A DNA stretch of 64,000 nucleotides from Thiosulfativibrio zosterae. GTDB lineage: Bacteria; Pseudomonadota; Gammaproteobacteria; Thiomicrospirales; Thiomicrospiraceae. The DNA is taken from contig NZ_AP021888.1 in the NCBI RefSeq assembly GCF_011398155.1, positions 1,905,501 to 1,969,500 on the forward strand, in the 5' to 3' direction. The notes under the pieces are model-generated. The model ran no database searches. It worked only from the letters and a program-made list of their open reading frames with translations, and was not told where the DNA came from. How positions within the stretch are numbered: position 1 is the first letter of the stretch; the number at the start of each line of letters is the position of its first letter. A program made the translations under genes and the position numbers. Of this stretch, positions 16,829 to 25,771 are shown piece by piece.

Positions 16829-18031
16829 ATGTCAAAAATATTGGGTATCGGAAATTGTGTGCTAGATATCATTCTAAGTATCAATGACTACCCCGCTGAA
16901 GACTCAGAGGTCAGGGCTAATAAAAAGACCCTGCAAGTGGGTGGAAATGTTGCCAACACGCTTTATGCCTTGAGCCAACTTAAGCATGAAGTTGCCATTT
17001 GTACGACTTTTGCAACCGATGATCAGGCAAAATGGATCACCAAAACCCTCCAAGAAAGAGGCATTAACACCGAATTTACCCAAAAGTTCATTCAAGGTGC
17101 AACTCCCACCTCCTACATCAACCTCAGTCAATCAAATGGAAGCCGCACAATTGTGCATTATCGCGACCTGCCAGAGGTTAGCTTTGATTTTTTTGCGAAA
17201 ATTGAAATTGAAGACTTTGATTGGTTGCATTTTGAGGGGCGTAACTTAGAACATCTACCAGGCATGCTTAACATAGCCAAAACTTTTTTAACACATCAGC
17301 CCATTTCTCTTGAAGTCGAAAAAGACCGAATTGGCATAGATGCCATCTTGACTCAAGCCAATGTGATTTTTTTCTCACACCATTTCGCCAAGCAACGAGG
17401 CTTTAAGGATGGCGCAGAATGTTTAAAAGCAATGCGACAAGCCGCTCCGCAAGCCCATTTAATTTGCACTTGGGGAGAAAATGGCGCTTGGTTTTCAAGT
17501 CCAAATCAAACGGTCAATCATCATCCCGCCCAGCAAATTAAAGTCATCGATAGTCTTGGGGCTGGTGATGTCTTTAATGCAGGTGTGATTAACGCGCTTG
17601 CCGCAGGAAAAGCTTTAGCTTATGCCGTTAAAGATGGCAGTGACTTGGCCGCTCGTAAATGCCAACAAATAGGGCTGGACAACTTACTTGCCCCCTTAGC
17701 GGTTAAAAAACCCATTGCTAACTTTAAACAACTCAGCAATGCCAAAACTCTAGTGGTTAAGGCACTGGGTCAAAAGCACGGGGTTGTACTCATTAAATAT
17801 GAAGATGAAGTCAGGGCCTATGTGAACAATTGCCCGCATCAGGATGTGCCCTTAACGGAAGCCTACAAAATTGATGTTAATCCGTTTGAAAAAACCATGA
17901 AATGTTCGGTACACGATGCTTTTTTTAAAATTGATGATGGAGAGTGTGTTGAAGGCCCTTGCTTGAACGATTACTTGCAAAGTTTAGAAGTGACTCTTGA
18001 GGAAAACGGTGATATTTATCTAAACGACTGA
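16829..18031 (+). CDS. PfkB-family (ketohexokinase-like) sugar kinase fused to a Rieske [2Fe-2S] domain
   Basis: A 400-residue fusion. I chose the ATG at 16829 (AAGGGGT upstream; protein starts MSKILGIGNCVLDI, the usual PfkB opening). Residues 1-290 are a PfkB carbohydrate kinase: QVGGNVANTLYALSQL (about 36-51) and the nucleotide/catalytic motif DSLGAGDVFNAG (241-252, catalytic Asp 247). The ending KCQQIGLDNL resembles ketohexokinase. Residues about 308-400 are a Rieske domain with ligands Cys 335 and His 337 (CPH) and Cys 359 and His 362 (CSVH), plus DAFFKIDDGECVEGPC. Both domains look intact. Substrate is unknown. The Rieske part may sense redox state or iron, or deliver electrons. The gene is monocistronic, ending at a strong terminator. 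Confidence 0.88.
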   Translation: MSKILGIGNCVLDIILSINDYPAEDSEVRANKKTLQVGGNVANTLYALSQLKHEVAICTTFATDDQAKWITKTLQERGINTEFTQKFIQGATPTSYINLSQSNGSRTIVHYRDLPEVSFDFFAKIEIEDFDWLHFEGRNLEHLPGMLNIAKTFLTHQPISLEVEKDRIGIDAILTQANVIFFSHHFAKQRGFKDGAECLKAMRQAAPQAHLICTWGENGAWFSSPNQTVNHHPAQQIKVIDSLGAGDVFNAGVINALAAGKALAYAVKDGSDLAARKCQQIGLDNLLAPLAVKKPIANFKQLSNAKTLVVKALGQKHGVVLIKYEDEVRAYVNNCPHQDVPLTEAYKIDVNPFEKTMKCSVHDAFFKIDDGECVEGPCLNDYLQSLEVTLEENGDIYLND

Positions 18032-18075
18032 AAAAAAAACGCCCAAACTCAATTGCATGAGTTTGGGCGGTTTTT
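18032..18075. terminator. Strong bidirectional terminator between the kinase-Rieske gene and rlmB
   Basis: An 11-bp perfect stem CGCCCAAACTC / GAGTTTGGGCG (18040-18050 and 18059-18069) with a loop of 8 bases. An A run precedes it and a T run follows it. Confidence 0.9.
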
Positions 18076-18115
18076 CTTGGTTTTGCAAAATCATGGCGAT
18101 TTTTTGACCGTAAAG

Positions 18116-18847
18116 TTAGAGGTTCCTTTGACGAAATGCCTCATATAACGCAACGCCAGCCGCAACAGACACATTCAAACTTTCAACACTGCCTTGCATT
18201 GGAATCGCAGCTAGGTAATCACAAGTTTCTTTGGTCAGTTTACGCAAACCAGAACCTTCTGCCCCCATCACCAACCCAACAGCGCCTTTAAAGTCCATCT
18301 GATAAATGGTTTTGTCGGTTTCTCCGGCCAAGCCCACCATCCAAACACCCGCTTGCTGTAAATCTTTGAGTGTGCGCGTTAAATTATTCACTACGATTAA
18401 CTTAACGGTTTCTGCCGCACCCGACGCCACTTTACGAACGGTTGGGTTAATGCCTACCGAATTATGTTTAGGAATAATCACTGCCGTAACACCCACGGCA
18501 TCAGCAGTTCGCAAAATAGCGCCAAGGTTGTGTGGATCCTGCACTTCATCTAAAAACAAAAACAAAGGATTGCTGGATTTTTCTAAAATCTCTAACAAGT
18601 CTGCTTCTGTTAAATCGTCTTGTTTCGCAACTGTCGCGACAACACCTTGGTGCAACCCTTCAAATTTATTAAAGAAAGCTTTCGTCTCAAATGACAAGGT
18701 TACACCGAGTTTTTTAGCCTGGTCTTGTAATGCTTGCTGTCGTTTATTCATAGGCCCTTTTTCAAAGACCATTTGATAAATTAAATGCGGCGATTGTTTT
18801 AAAAACTTTTCAACCGCATGCAAGCCATAGATTTGCTCTTGCTTCAT
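18116..18847 (-). CDS. rlmB: 23S rRNA (guanosine-2251-2'-O)-methyltransferase
   Basis: SpoU-family (SPOUT) methyltransferase that 2'-O-methylates G2251 in the ribosomal P loop using S-adenosylmethionine. The 243 residues match E. coli RlmB. The N-terminal substrate-binding domain starts IYGLHAVEKFLK. The three SPOUT motifs are present: DEVQDPHNLGAILRTADAVG (about 103-122), VMGAEGSGLRKLT, and IPMQGSVESLNVSVAAGVALYE (read in two parts). The start codon overlaps the rnr stop by 4 bp (ATGA), the conserved rnr-rlmB order. Confidence 0.96.
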   Translation of the reverse strand: MKQEQIYGLHAVEKFLKQSPHLIYQMVFEKGPMNKRQQALQDQAKKLGVTLSFETKAFFNKFEGLHQGVVATVAKQDDLTEADLLEILEKSSNPLFLFLDEVQDPHNLGAILRTADAVGVTAVIIPKHNSVGINPTVRKVASGAAETVKLIVVNNLTRTLKDLQQAGVWMVGLAGETDKTIYQMDFKGAVGLVMGAEGSGLRKLTKETCDYLAAIPMQGSVESLNVSVAAGVALYEAFRQRNL

Positions 18848-21225
18848 TCGCCAGAACCTACTGATTTTTTGCTACGCGAACGCCCGCCTTTTCCACGGTA
18901 GTTACGATTACGACCTTTACGAGGACGCTTCGGCTTTTCATTACCCTCATTAGAGTCAACTTCTGAAGCGTCAGCCTCATCATTAGATTCAAAATCTTCT
19001 GCATTCGCTGCTGAAATAAATTTTAAATCCACTTTACGATCATCTAAGTTGACTTGCGCAACCTGTACTCGAATCTTGTCTCCCAAACGGAAAACCTGAC
19101 CTGTTCTTTCACCTTTTAGACAATGGCGCGCATTGTCATAATGGAAATAGTCTTCACCCAACTCTGTAATATGCACCAAACCTTCTACATAGAGGTCGGC
19201 CAATTCTACAAATAAACCAAAATTGGTTGCAGCAGTGACCACGGCTTCGTATTCTTCACCCAAGCGGTGAGATAAATATTCACATTTTAAGAAAGTCACC
19301 GCATCACGCGTGGCCTCATCGGCACGTCGTTCCATATCCGAACAATGTTGCCCTAAACCAACCATGGCAGCTTCTGAGTGTTCAAAAGCTTCAACCGGTT
19401 TTTTAGTCCATACATGACGAATGGCACGGTGAATTAATAAATCAGGGTAACGGCGTATGGGTGAAGTAAAGTGCGTGTAGTACTCATAATTCAAACCAAA
19501 GTGACCTTTGTTTTCAGGCTGATAAACCGCTTGCTTCATGCTGCGCAACAAAACCGTTTGAACCAAATGTTCGTAAGGCTGGCCTTGCACCTTTTGAGCG
19601 ATCGCGGCAAAATCATGAGCGGTTGGTGCTTCTTCGCTGAAATCCATCTGCACACCAAAATCCCCTAAAAAGGTTCTTAAGCTGGCTAACTTTTCTTCAC
19701 CGGGCGCTTCATGCACGCGATACAACATCGGTACTTTGTGCCACTTTAAGAAGCGTGCTGTCGCGACATTGGCCATCAACATACATTCTTCGATAATCTT
19801 GTGAGCTTCATTGCGCACTACCGGAATGATTTTTTCGATTTTGCGTTCACCATCAAACACAATACGCGTTTCAGTTGTTTCAAACTCTAATGCACCGCGC
19901 TCTTCTCTGGCTTGTTTCAGCACTTGGAACAAACCATTTAAGGCATCCAAATCATCTAAAAACTCAGCAAAGGTTTCACGGTGTGGACTATCGGGGTTAT
20001 GTAAAATGTCATGCACTTGGTTGTAGGTTAAACGCGCTTTTGAGTTCATCACCGCTTGATAAAATTGCGTGCGCTCCAACTTGCCGGTATCGTCAATATA
20101 CATATCGCAGACCATACATAAACGGTCAACTTTAGGATTTAATGAACACAATTCGTTAGAAAGCTTTTCTGGCAACATAGGGATAACACGTTGCGGAAAA
20201 TAAACCGAAGTGCCTCGCTCAAACGCTTCTTTATCTAAAGCAGAGCCCACTTTCACATAATGCGAAACATCCGCAATCGCTACCACTAAACGCCAACCAT
20301 TTTTGCGACGCTTAGCATAAACCGCGTCATCGAAATCTTTAGAGTCTTCTCCATCAATGGTGACCAAGTTCAAAGATCGCAAATCTTTGCGATCTTCCAA
20401 ATCGGCTTCGGTCAATTCGTTTGGAATGGCGTCCAATTCCGCCAACAATTCTGGGCTCCATTCATTGGGAATGCCAAATGCGTGGATAGCGGTGTCAATT
20501 TCCATGCCTGGCGCCATATAGTCACCAACCACTTCAATGATTTTACCGATGGCACTGGTACGTTTGGAGGGGCGATGTAAAATCTCAACTAAAACAATTT
20601 GACCTTCTTGCGCCGATAATAAGCCATCATTTGGCACAAAAATATCTTGTGCAATTCGATTGTTATTGGGTTGCACCCATGCCAAACCATCTTCAAAATG
20701 CAAACGCCCCATGATTTGTTCGTGAGTATGCTCTAATACTTCAACAATCAAACCTTCACGACGACCGCGCTTATCCAAACCGATCACCGAGGCTAGCACC
20801 TTGTCGCCATGGAAAACTTTGTGCATTTCCGTGTCTGACAAAAATAAATCATCTCCGCCTTCATCAGGCACCACAAAACCAAAGCCAGCTGGATGACCGA
20901 GCACTTTACCTTTGATTAAGTCCATTTTGTGAATTAAGGCAAAACAACCACGGCGGTTACGCATAATTTGATTGTCGCGCACCATGGCTTTTAAACGACG
21001 GTTTAGGGCTTCAAAACGCTCATCATCTTCAATGGCTAGCGTGTCTGCGATTTGCTTAATACGAAGAGGTTTTTGGGTTTTTTCTAGAAGCTCAAGAATA
21101 AATTCTCGGCTTGGGATGGGGTTCTCATATTTATCTGCTTCTCTTGAAGCGTGTTGATCTTGCAAGGGTTGTTCTACCATATCAAGGCCTTGATTGTCGC
21201 CTTGTTGTATTTTTTCTTCAGTCAC
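18844..21225 (-). CDS. rnr: Ribonuclease R
   Basis: Processive 3'-to-5' exoribonuclease of the RNB family that degrades structured RNA and takes part in rRNA and tmRNA quality control. Of 793 residues (E. coli 813), about 30-110 form a winged-helix domain. Cold-shock domains follow (GKVLGHPAGFGFVVPDEGGDD). The RNB catalytic centre has VTIDGEDSKDFDDAVYA (Mg-binding Asp cluster) with FTSPIRRYPDLLIHRAI further on. An S1 domain is at about 660-745. The tail is basic (KPKRPRKGRNRNYRGKGGRS), as in RNase R. The first start is a GTG at 21225 with GAGAG upstream; an ATG 15 codons later is an alternative. Confidence 0.96.
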   Translation of the reverse strand: MTEEKIQQGDNQGLDMVEQPLQDQHASREADKYENPIPSREFILELLEKTQKPLRIKQIADTLAIEDDERFEALNRRLKAMVRDNQIMRNRRGCFALIHKMDLIKGKVLGHPAGFGFVVPDEGGDDLFLSDTEMHKVFHGDKVLASVIGLDKRGRREGLIVEVLEHTHEQIMGRLHFEDGLAWVQPNNNRIAQDIFVPNDGLLSAQEGQIVLVEILHRPSKRTSAIGKIIEVVGDYMAPGMEIDTAIHAFGIPNEWSPELLAELDAIPNELTEADLEDRKDLRSLNLVTIDGEDSKDFDDAVYAKRRKNGWRLVVAIADVSHYVKVGSALDKEAFERGTSVYFPQRVIPMLPEKLSNELCSLNPKVDRLCMVCDMYIDDTGKLERTQFYQAVMNSKARLTYNQVHDILHNPDSPHRETFAEFLDDLDALNGLFQVLKQAREERGALEFETTETRIVFDGERKIEKIIPVVRNEAHKIIEECMLMANVATARFLKWHKVPMLYRVHEAPGEEKLASLRTFLGDFGVQMDFSEEAPTAHDFAAIAQKVQGQPYEHLVQTVLLRSMKQAVYQPENKGHFGLNYEYYTHFTSPIRRYPDLLIHRAIRHVWTKKPVEAFEHSEAAMVGLGQHCSDMERRADEATRDAVTFLKCEYLSHRLGEEYEAVVTAATNFGLFVELADLYVEGLVHITELGEDYFHYDNARHCLKGERTGQVFRLGDKIRVQVAQVNLDDRKVDLKFISAANAEDFESNDEADASEVDSNEGNEKPKRPRKGRNRNYRGKGGRSRSKKSVGSGE

Positions 21226-21297
21226 TAGACTCTCTACTTCTCATTTTGGGAGTATTTGCCAGTTTGCCTTTTCAAGTTCTAAAGTGCTCTAAAAAGC

Positions 21298-21309
21298 ACC
21301 AGGCCTGGT
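21298..21309. repeat. Dispersed ACCAGGCCTGGT palindrome, copy 4
   Basis: Exact core in the 314-bp space upstream of rnr, with right flank CAAATTT. That space also holds a hairpin at 21371-21426 and a terminator at 21436-21470; nothing else in it looks like a gene. Confidence 0.85.
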
Positions 21310-21370
21310 CAAATTTACTCATTTTAGTGGCATTTTTTTAACTAAAAATGCGGTTTACTTTCTTGTTTTG

Positions 21371-21426
21371 GGTTGGCGCCTTTCTCACGAAATTAGAACT
21401 GCAACTTCCAACGAAGGGCGCGAACC
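21371..21426. other. Long imperfect hairpin upstream of rnr
   Basis: The arms GGTTGGCGCCTT and AAGGGCGCGAACC pair over about 12 bp with one mismatch around a loop of about 31 bases. It lies between a terminator and the rnr start, so it may be part of the rnr 5' leader or a small RNA. No known family signature was seen. Confidence 0.35.
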
Positions 21427-21435
21427 TTTAAATAG

Positions 21436-21470
21436 CAAAAAGTCCCAAACTGGGTGGGACTTTTAAAATT
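21436..21470. terminator. Terminator after the Lpd-like gene
   Basis: The stem AAAAGTCCCA / TGGGACTTTT with an AACTGGG loop and A/T tracts on both sides. It lies about 70 bp beyond the stop of the minus-strand flavoprotein gene. Confidence 0.75.
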
Positions 21471-21539
21471 GCTTTTAAAAACAGTTTATTATAACTCAAT
21501 TTAAGATTTAACAATGCAGATTGTCAAATCCGCGTGTTA

Positions 21540-22943
21540 TTAAACCAAAACATCAAGCTCTGAACGCTCTTCAGGGGTATAGAGCTCGCTTGCCAATTGA
21601 TTAATCGCGCCTTGAATCGCTTCTTCCAATACGGGATGATAGAAAGGCATTTTAACTAAATCTAAAATCTTCATCTCTTGCGCTACCGCCCAAGTTAACA
21701 GGTGCGTAAAATGTTCCGCGTGTGGCATCACCATTTCTCCACCTAATAACTTTTTGGTGTTTTTATCCGCATACAAACAAATCACACCATGATCTTCACC
21801 CATCACGATGGCACGACCATTGTTACGCTCTAAATTAAAGTTAGAGATCAGAGTTTCTTCCAGGTTTAAAGTTGAATAATGCTGGCCAAAAAAACCAATC
21901 TGCGGATCGGTAAATGCAATACCTAAAGGCGTTTTGCGCTGATAAGGCGTTACCTCAGGATAGCTCATGGCATTTAAAGCCGCCATTCTGCCCTCATAGC
22001 CTGCCTCATGCAAAATGGGACGGAACACATTCACATCACCGGCAATAAAAATGGGGGTATCTTCAATTTGCATGGTGTGAATATTAAAATTAGGCATACC
22101 GCGCTCGTTAAGCGTCACCCCAATATTCTCAATACCAATTTGATCGATATTCGGGCGACGACCCAAGGATGCCAAAACCGCATCCACTTCAAAAGATCCT
22201 GCAGAGGTGGTGACTCTGACTCCGGTTTCAGTATTTTCTAAATTTGCAGCTTCGCCCAAGTAAATTGGAAACTCTTTGCTGATCAACTTAACCGCTTCTT
22301 TAGACGCTTCTGGGGATGCGAGTCCACCTATGGTATTGAGCATTTCAAACCCGATGACCTCCACCCCCAAGCGCGACATGGCTTGCCCAAGCTCTAGACC
22401 TATAATTCCCAAACCAACAACGGCAACTCTTTTGGGCAAGGTTTCTAACTCAAAAATTTCATCACTGGTTAACAATTTATCACCCAAAGCCAGCCAAGGA
22501 CCCGGAACAACGGGACGAGAACCTGTGGCAATAATGATGCGCTCTCCCTGAATAATTTCACCATTCACCTCCACTTGATTAGCAGACACAAACTTGGCAT
22601 ACCCAGAAATCAACTGACCTTCTTTTAAGGTTTCAGTAGAAAAAGATTTAACGCCCCCAGTAAAACGATCTCTAAACGCTCGAACCCTTTTCATCATCGC
22701 AGGCACATCGGCAGTTAATCCTTGAGCACCTTCAATGCCAAAAGCCGCCATTTTATGGCGCGCATTAAAATGTTCTGCACAATGGATTAAGGCTTTTGAC
22801 GGCATACAGCCCACGCGCGCGCAAGTTGTTCCGTAATGGCCACCGTTGATCATGACAAAATCATCTGTGGTTTTGCGAATAATTCCCATGGCTGTTAAAC
22901 CCGCAGAACCTGCCCCTAAAATAATGTATTTCACTTGACGCAT
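21540..22943 (-). CDS. Dihydrolipoyl-dehydrogenase-like flavoprotein disulfide reductase
   Basis: Class I pyridine nucleotide-disulfide oxidoreductase of 467 residues. The FAD motif is YIILGAGSAGLTAMG at the N-terminus. The redox-active disulfide is TTCARVGCMPSK (about 40-51). The NAD motif is VAVVGLGIIGLELGQAMSRLG (read in two parts; about 173-193). A second FAD motif, IFIAGDVNVFRPILHEA, follows, and the dimer-interface active-site His/Glu pair is in FYHPVLEEAI. Sequence order fits dihydrolipoamide dehydrogenase. No pyruvate, oxoglutarate or glycine-cleavage genes are nearby, so the partner disulfide is unknown and mercuric- or glutathione-reductase-like roles cannot be excluded. AGGGGGT precedes the ATG. 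Confidence 0.82.
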   Translation of the reverse strand: MRQVKYIILGAGSAGLTAMGIIRKTTDDFVMINGGHYGTTCARVGCMPSKALIHCAEHFNARHKMAAFGIEGAQGLTADVPAMMKRVRAFRDRFTGGVKSFSTETLKEGQLISGYAKFVSANQVEVNGEIIQGERIIIATGSRPVVPGPWLALGDKLLTSDEIFELETLPKRVAVVGLGIIGLELGQAMSRLGVEVIGFEMLNTIGGLASPEASKEAVKLISKEFPIYLGEAANLENTETGVRVTTSAGSFEVDAVLASLGRRPNIDQIGIENIGVTLNERGMPNFNIHTMQIEDTPIFIAGDVNVFRPILHEAGYEGRMAALNAMSYPEVTPYQRKTPLGIAFTDPQIGFFGQHYSTLNLEETLISNFNLERNNGRAIVMGEDHGVICLYADKNTKKLLGGEMVMPHAEHFTHLLTWAVAQEMKILDLVKMPFYHPVLEEAIQGAINQLASELYTPEERSELDVLV

Positions 22944-23113
22944 CTTTGTTACCCCCTAACATTAAGCACTAATATTAGGACATTCTACAACGATTAAAGG
23001 CACATAAATAGCTTCGTCAAAAAAACTTAATATACCCACCCAAAAGAGAATTTATTTTAAGGTCAGAAACTTTTGCAGTAGAATGCAAGTAACTTAACTT
23101 TTAGAGTGGTTCT

Positions 23114-24658
23114 ATGCCCCTAGAAAACAACAAAAAACACTGCCCTTGCTTCAGCATTGTCTTACCCATATTTCTGTTGTTGATTTCTAACCTAGCTTTT
23201 AGCGCCACCAATTCTGCGGCTAACAACCAAAATCTTAAACCTATTCAAGACATCCCCATATCCATAACCAAGCGCATCCAAGAACCTTTTTTTGGTGATT
23301 TAAAAGCGCTGAGAGAAAGGCGCATTATTCGCGTTTTAGTCAGCTATAACCGCACCAATTTTTTTGTTACTGAAAAAGGCTATCGCGGATCTGAATATGA
23401 TCTGCTCAAAGGCTATGAAAACTATTTAAATCGAGGCCCGCTCAAACAAAGATATCAAACCCAATTGGTGTTCATCCCCCTTCCTTTTCAAGACCTACTC
23501 ACACAACTACAAGCCGGCAAAGGCGATATGGTCGCCTCTGGGATTACGGTGATTCCAGAGCGCAAAACACTGATCGACTTCACCGAACCCTATATCTTTA
23601 ATGTCCGCGAAATTTTAGTTTCTAATAAAAACGCGCCGCCCATCAAATCATTACAAGACTTGTCTGGCAAACAAATTGTTGTGGTGGCAAACAGTAGCTA
23701 CATTATTCACTTAGAAGCCTTTAATCAAGCCCTAGCCAGACTGGCTTTACAACCTATCGAAATTATCAAAGCGGATGCCCTTTTAGAAGCCGAAGATATT
23801 TTAGAGATGGTCAATGCAGGGATTTATGACTACACAGTTTCGGACAACCATATCGCTTTGGTTTGGGGCAAAATCTTAGACAATATGGAAGTGCATCAAG
23901 ACATTATTTTCCACTATGAGGGAAAAATTGCTTGGGCCATCAATAAAAATAAGCCTGAGCTCAAAAAATCGCTAGACACTTTTATTGAAAATCACGCGAA
24001 ACAAGGGCGGCTACTTGGTAACAGCGTTTATAAAAAATATTTTGAAGAGACCTACTGGATCAAAAAACCGCTCACGCATAATTTACTTAGTAAAGTGGAT
24101 TGCTTAAAAACCTACTTTCAGCTGTATGGCGACTTTTATGGGTTTGACTGGCATTTGTTAGCTGCCCAAGGGTACCAAGAGTCGCACTTTGAGCAAAACA
24201 AAAAAAGTCCGCGTGGCGCAATCGGTATTATGCAAATAAAACCTTCAACTGCGCGTGAAAAATACATAAAAATCAATAACATTCATCTGGTTGAAAACAA
24301 TATTCATGCGGGCGTGAAATACATGGCTTTTTTACGAGATGTTTATTTTCAGGGCGACCAATACACGCCTGAAGACAAAGTCAATTTTGCGTTAGCGGCC
24401 TATAATGCTGGACCCAATCGAATCAGAAACTTTCAAGCCCTTGCCCAAGAAGCCGGCCTTGACCCACACAAATGGTTCTACAATGTCGAAAATATTGCGA
24501 GAAGCCGTGTCGGTCAAGAAACGGTTAATTATGTGGCCAATATTCAAAAAACAAAACTGTTTTTACGCGCCTCAAAAGAGCTCGATTTTAAACGCCAACT
24601 GCATTTAGACAAGCTCACGGAAGCTCACCAAGAAAACCTAGCCCAACAGCAACCCTAA
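23114..24658 (+). CDS. mltF: Membrane-bound lytic murein transglycosylase F
   Basis: Periplasmic lytic transglycosylase that cleaves peptidoglycan to 1,6-anhydromuropeptides. A signal peptide or anchor occupies residues about 12-33 (FSIVLPIFLLLISNLAFS). An extracellular solute-binding family 3 domain follows (about 50-295; IIRVLVSYNRTNFFV, DMVASGITVIPERKTLIDFT). The SLT domain is at about 325-450, with the catalytic Glu in AAQGYQESHFEQ and the motifs SPRGAIGIMQIKPSTA, YNAGPNRI and ETVNYV. The length of 514 matches E. coli MltF (518). It stands alone and converges on the HDOD gene; I see no clear terminator in the 57-bp gap. Confidence 0.92.
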   Translation: MPLENNKKHCPCFSIVLPIFLLLISNLAFSATNSAANNQNLKPIQDIPISITKRIQEPFFGDLKALRERRIIRVLVSYNRTNFFVTEKGYRGSEYDLLKGYENYLNRGPLKQRYQTQLVFIPLPFQDLLTQLQAGKGDMVASGITVIPERKTLIDFTEPYIFNVREILVSNKNAPPIKSLQDLSGKQIVVVANSSYIIHLEAFNQALARLALQPIEIIKADALLEAEDILEMVNAGIYDYTVSDNHIALVWGKILDNMEVHQDIIFHYEGKIAWAINKNKPELKKSLDTFIENHAKQGRLLGNSVYKKYFEETYWIKKPLTHNLLSKVDCLKTYFQLYGDFYGFDWHLLAAQGYQESHFEQNKKSPRGAIGIMQIKPSTAREKYIKINNIHLVENNIHAGVKYMAFLRDVYFQGDQYTPEDKVNFALAAYNAGPNRIRNFQALAQEAGLDPHKWFYNVENIARSRVGQETVNYVANIQKTKLFLRASKELDFKRQLHLDKLTEAHQENLAQQQP

Positions 24659-24715
24659 ACCTACTTGAGTGCATTTTGTAGTCTTGTGCACAACGACAAA
24701 CTTGAGCAAAGTTTT

Positions 24716-25552
24716 CTAAAGCGAGTTGGACATGACCGATAAACGAATTTCACTGACCACATCAGGTGCAATTAAGAGTTCTTGCTGCGCATTTTCTGAC
24801 ATTTCTCGCACTTCGGAGCCCAAATAGGTATCAAAAGAAACCTCGCTAACGATGGCATTGGCTAATTGAATAATCGCGACTAAAGTGCGTACTTTTTCAT
24901 TAGCAATTTTTGAGAGGTCTTTCTGATGATGTACTAAAATCACCTGAGAAAACACATTATCTAAATTCCACTTTTTGGATATCAGTAGACCATAAACATT
25001 ATGTGACACTTTATAACGCTGAGCCTCTCTTGCCAAACCGCTGTAGCAATGAGTAATGGTTTTGTAAAAAAAGTCTTCATAATCATCAAACTTCATTGCC
25101 AAAATAAACGCACCGGCATTATGAAAAAGACCCGCCAAATAAGCCTCATCGGCATCCACACCATCAACCCAACGACTCACCGCTGCCGACACACGAGCAA
25201 TATCTAAGCTGTGATCGATTAAGGCATCAAAAACATGACCTTTGACTTGTGCCTTAAAGCCCAATCCAATCACCAAGTTTTTAACTCGCCCAACACCTAG
25301 AGCGTCTAATGCTCCCTTAATACTCTTAACTTGATCCGCGCCTTTACGCAAAAAAATTGGCTGATTAGCCAACTTAATCACCTCCCCCGAGAGCACTGTA
25401 TTGCGCTCGATAATACTCGCTACCTCTTGCATATCGGGAAACTCGGTTGAAGAGAATAATCTTTGTAACTCAACAATTTCTGCCGGCATCATCGGTATCT
25501 CAAAACCACTCATCATTTGATGCGCCAAAACCATCTGTTGCTTTAAATCCAT
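24716..25552 (-). CDS. HDOD-domain protein
   Basis: A 278-residue soluble signalling protein. The HDOD domain (an HD-related fold usually without catalytic His-Asp) covers about residues 20-215, with MMPAEIVELQRLF, IKGALDALGVGRVKNLVIGLGF (read in two parts) and AYLAGLFHNAGAFILA. The HxxD-type metal site is incomplete: FHNAGA appears where FHDIG would be in a hydrolase. HDOD proteins occur in two-component, cyclic-di-GMP and chemotaxis networks, but no such gene adjoins. The remaining 60 residues are helical and have no motif I recognise. Confidence 0.82.
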   Translation of the reverse strand: MDLKQQMVLAHQMMSGFEIPMMPAEIVELQRLFSSTEFPDMQEVASIIERNTVLSGEVIKLANQPIFLRKGADQVKSIKGALDALGVGRVKNLVIGLGFKAQVKGHVFDALIDHSLDIARVSAAVSRWVDGVDADEAYLAGLFHNAGAFILAMKFDDYEDFFYKTITHCYSGLAREAQRYKVSHNVYGLLISKKWNLDNVFSQVILVHHQKDLSKIANEKVRTLVAIIQLANAIVSEVSFDTYLGSEVREMSENAQQELLIAPDVVSEIRLSVMSNSL

Positions 25553-25771
25553 GAATTAAGTTACCTTTTAAATCATTAACACTAAATATCAAGCCATTAT
25601 AAAAGATTGAAATCCGCACACCCGGATTAATTTATGTAAAAACACTCACTTGGAAGTCATCGACTTTCAAAACCCTGTACAAACCCACTGGCAAAATTGA
25701 TTTTTAAGTGATTCTAGGTTAAGCTAAACAGCGTTTTAAACCATTTTTATTATCTAAAAGAGAACGATCAA

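Noticed and set aside
18306-18776. A 156-codon open frame on the plus strand
   Set aside because: It is antisense to rlmB, which is certain from its motifs, and lacks any domain or ribosome site.
21371-21430. A tRNA or signal-recognition RNA gene
   Set aside because: No TpsiC-arm GGTTCRA sequence with matching acceptor stem, and no GGAAGCAGC-type tetraloop region of SRP RNA on either strand.
25654-25666. Inverted repeat AAGTC-ATC-GACTT upstream of fbp as a CbbR-type operator
   Set aside because: Arms of five bases are common by chance, the spacing does not fit LysR-type T-N11-A sites clearly, and no regulator gene adjoins.
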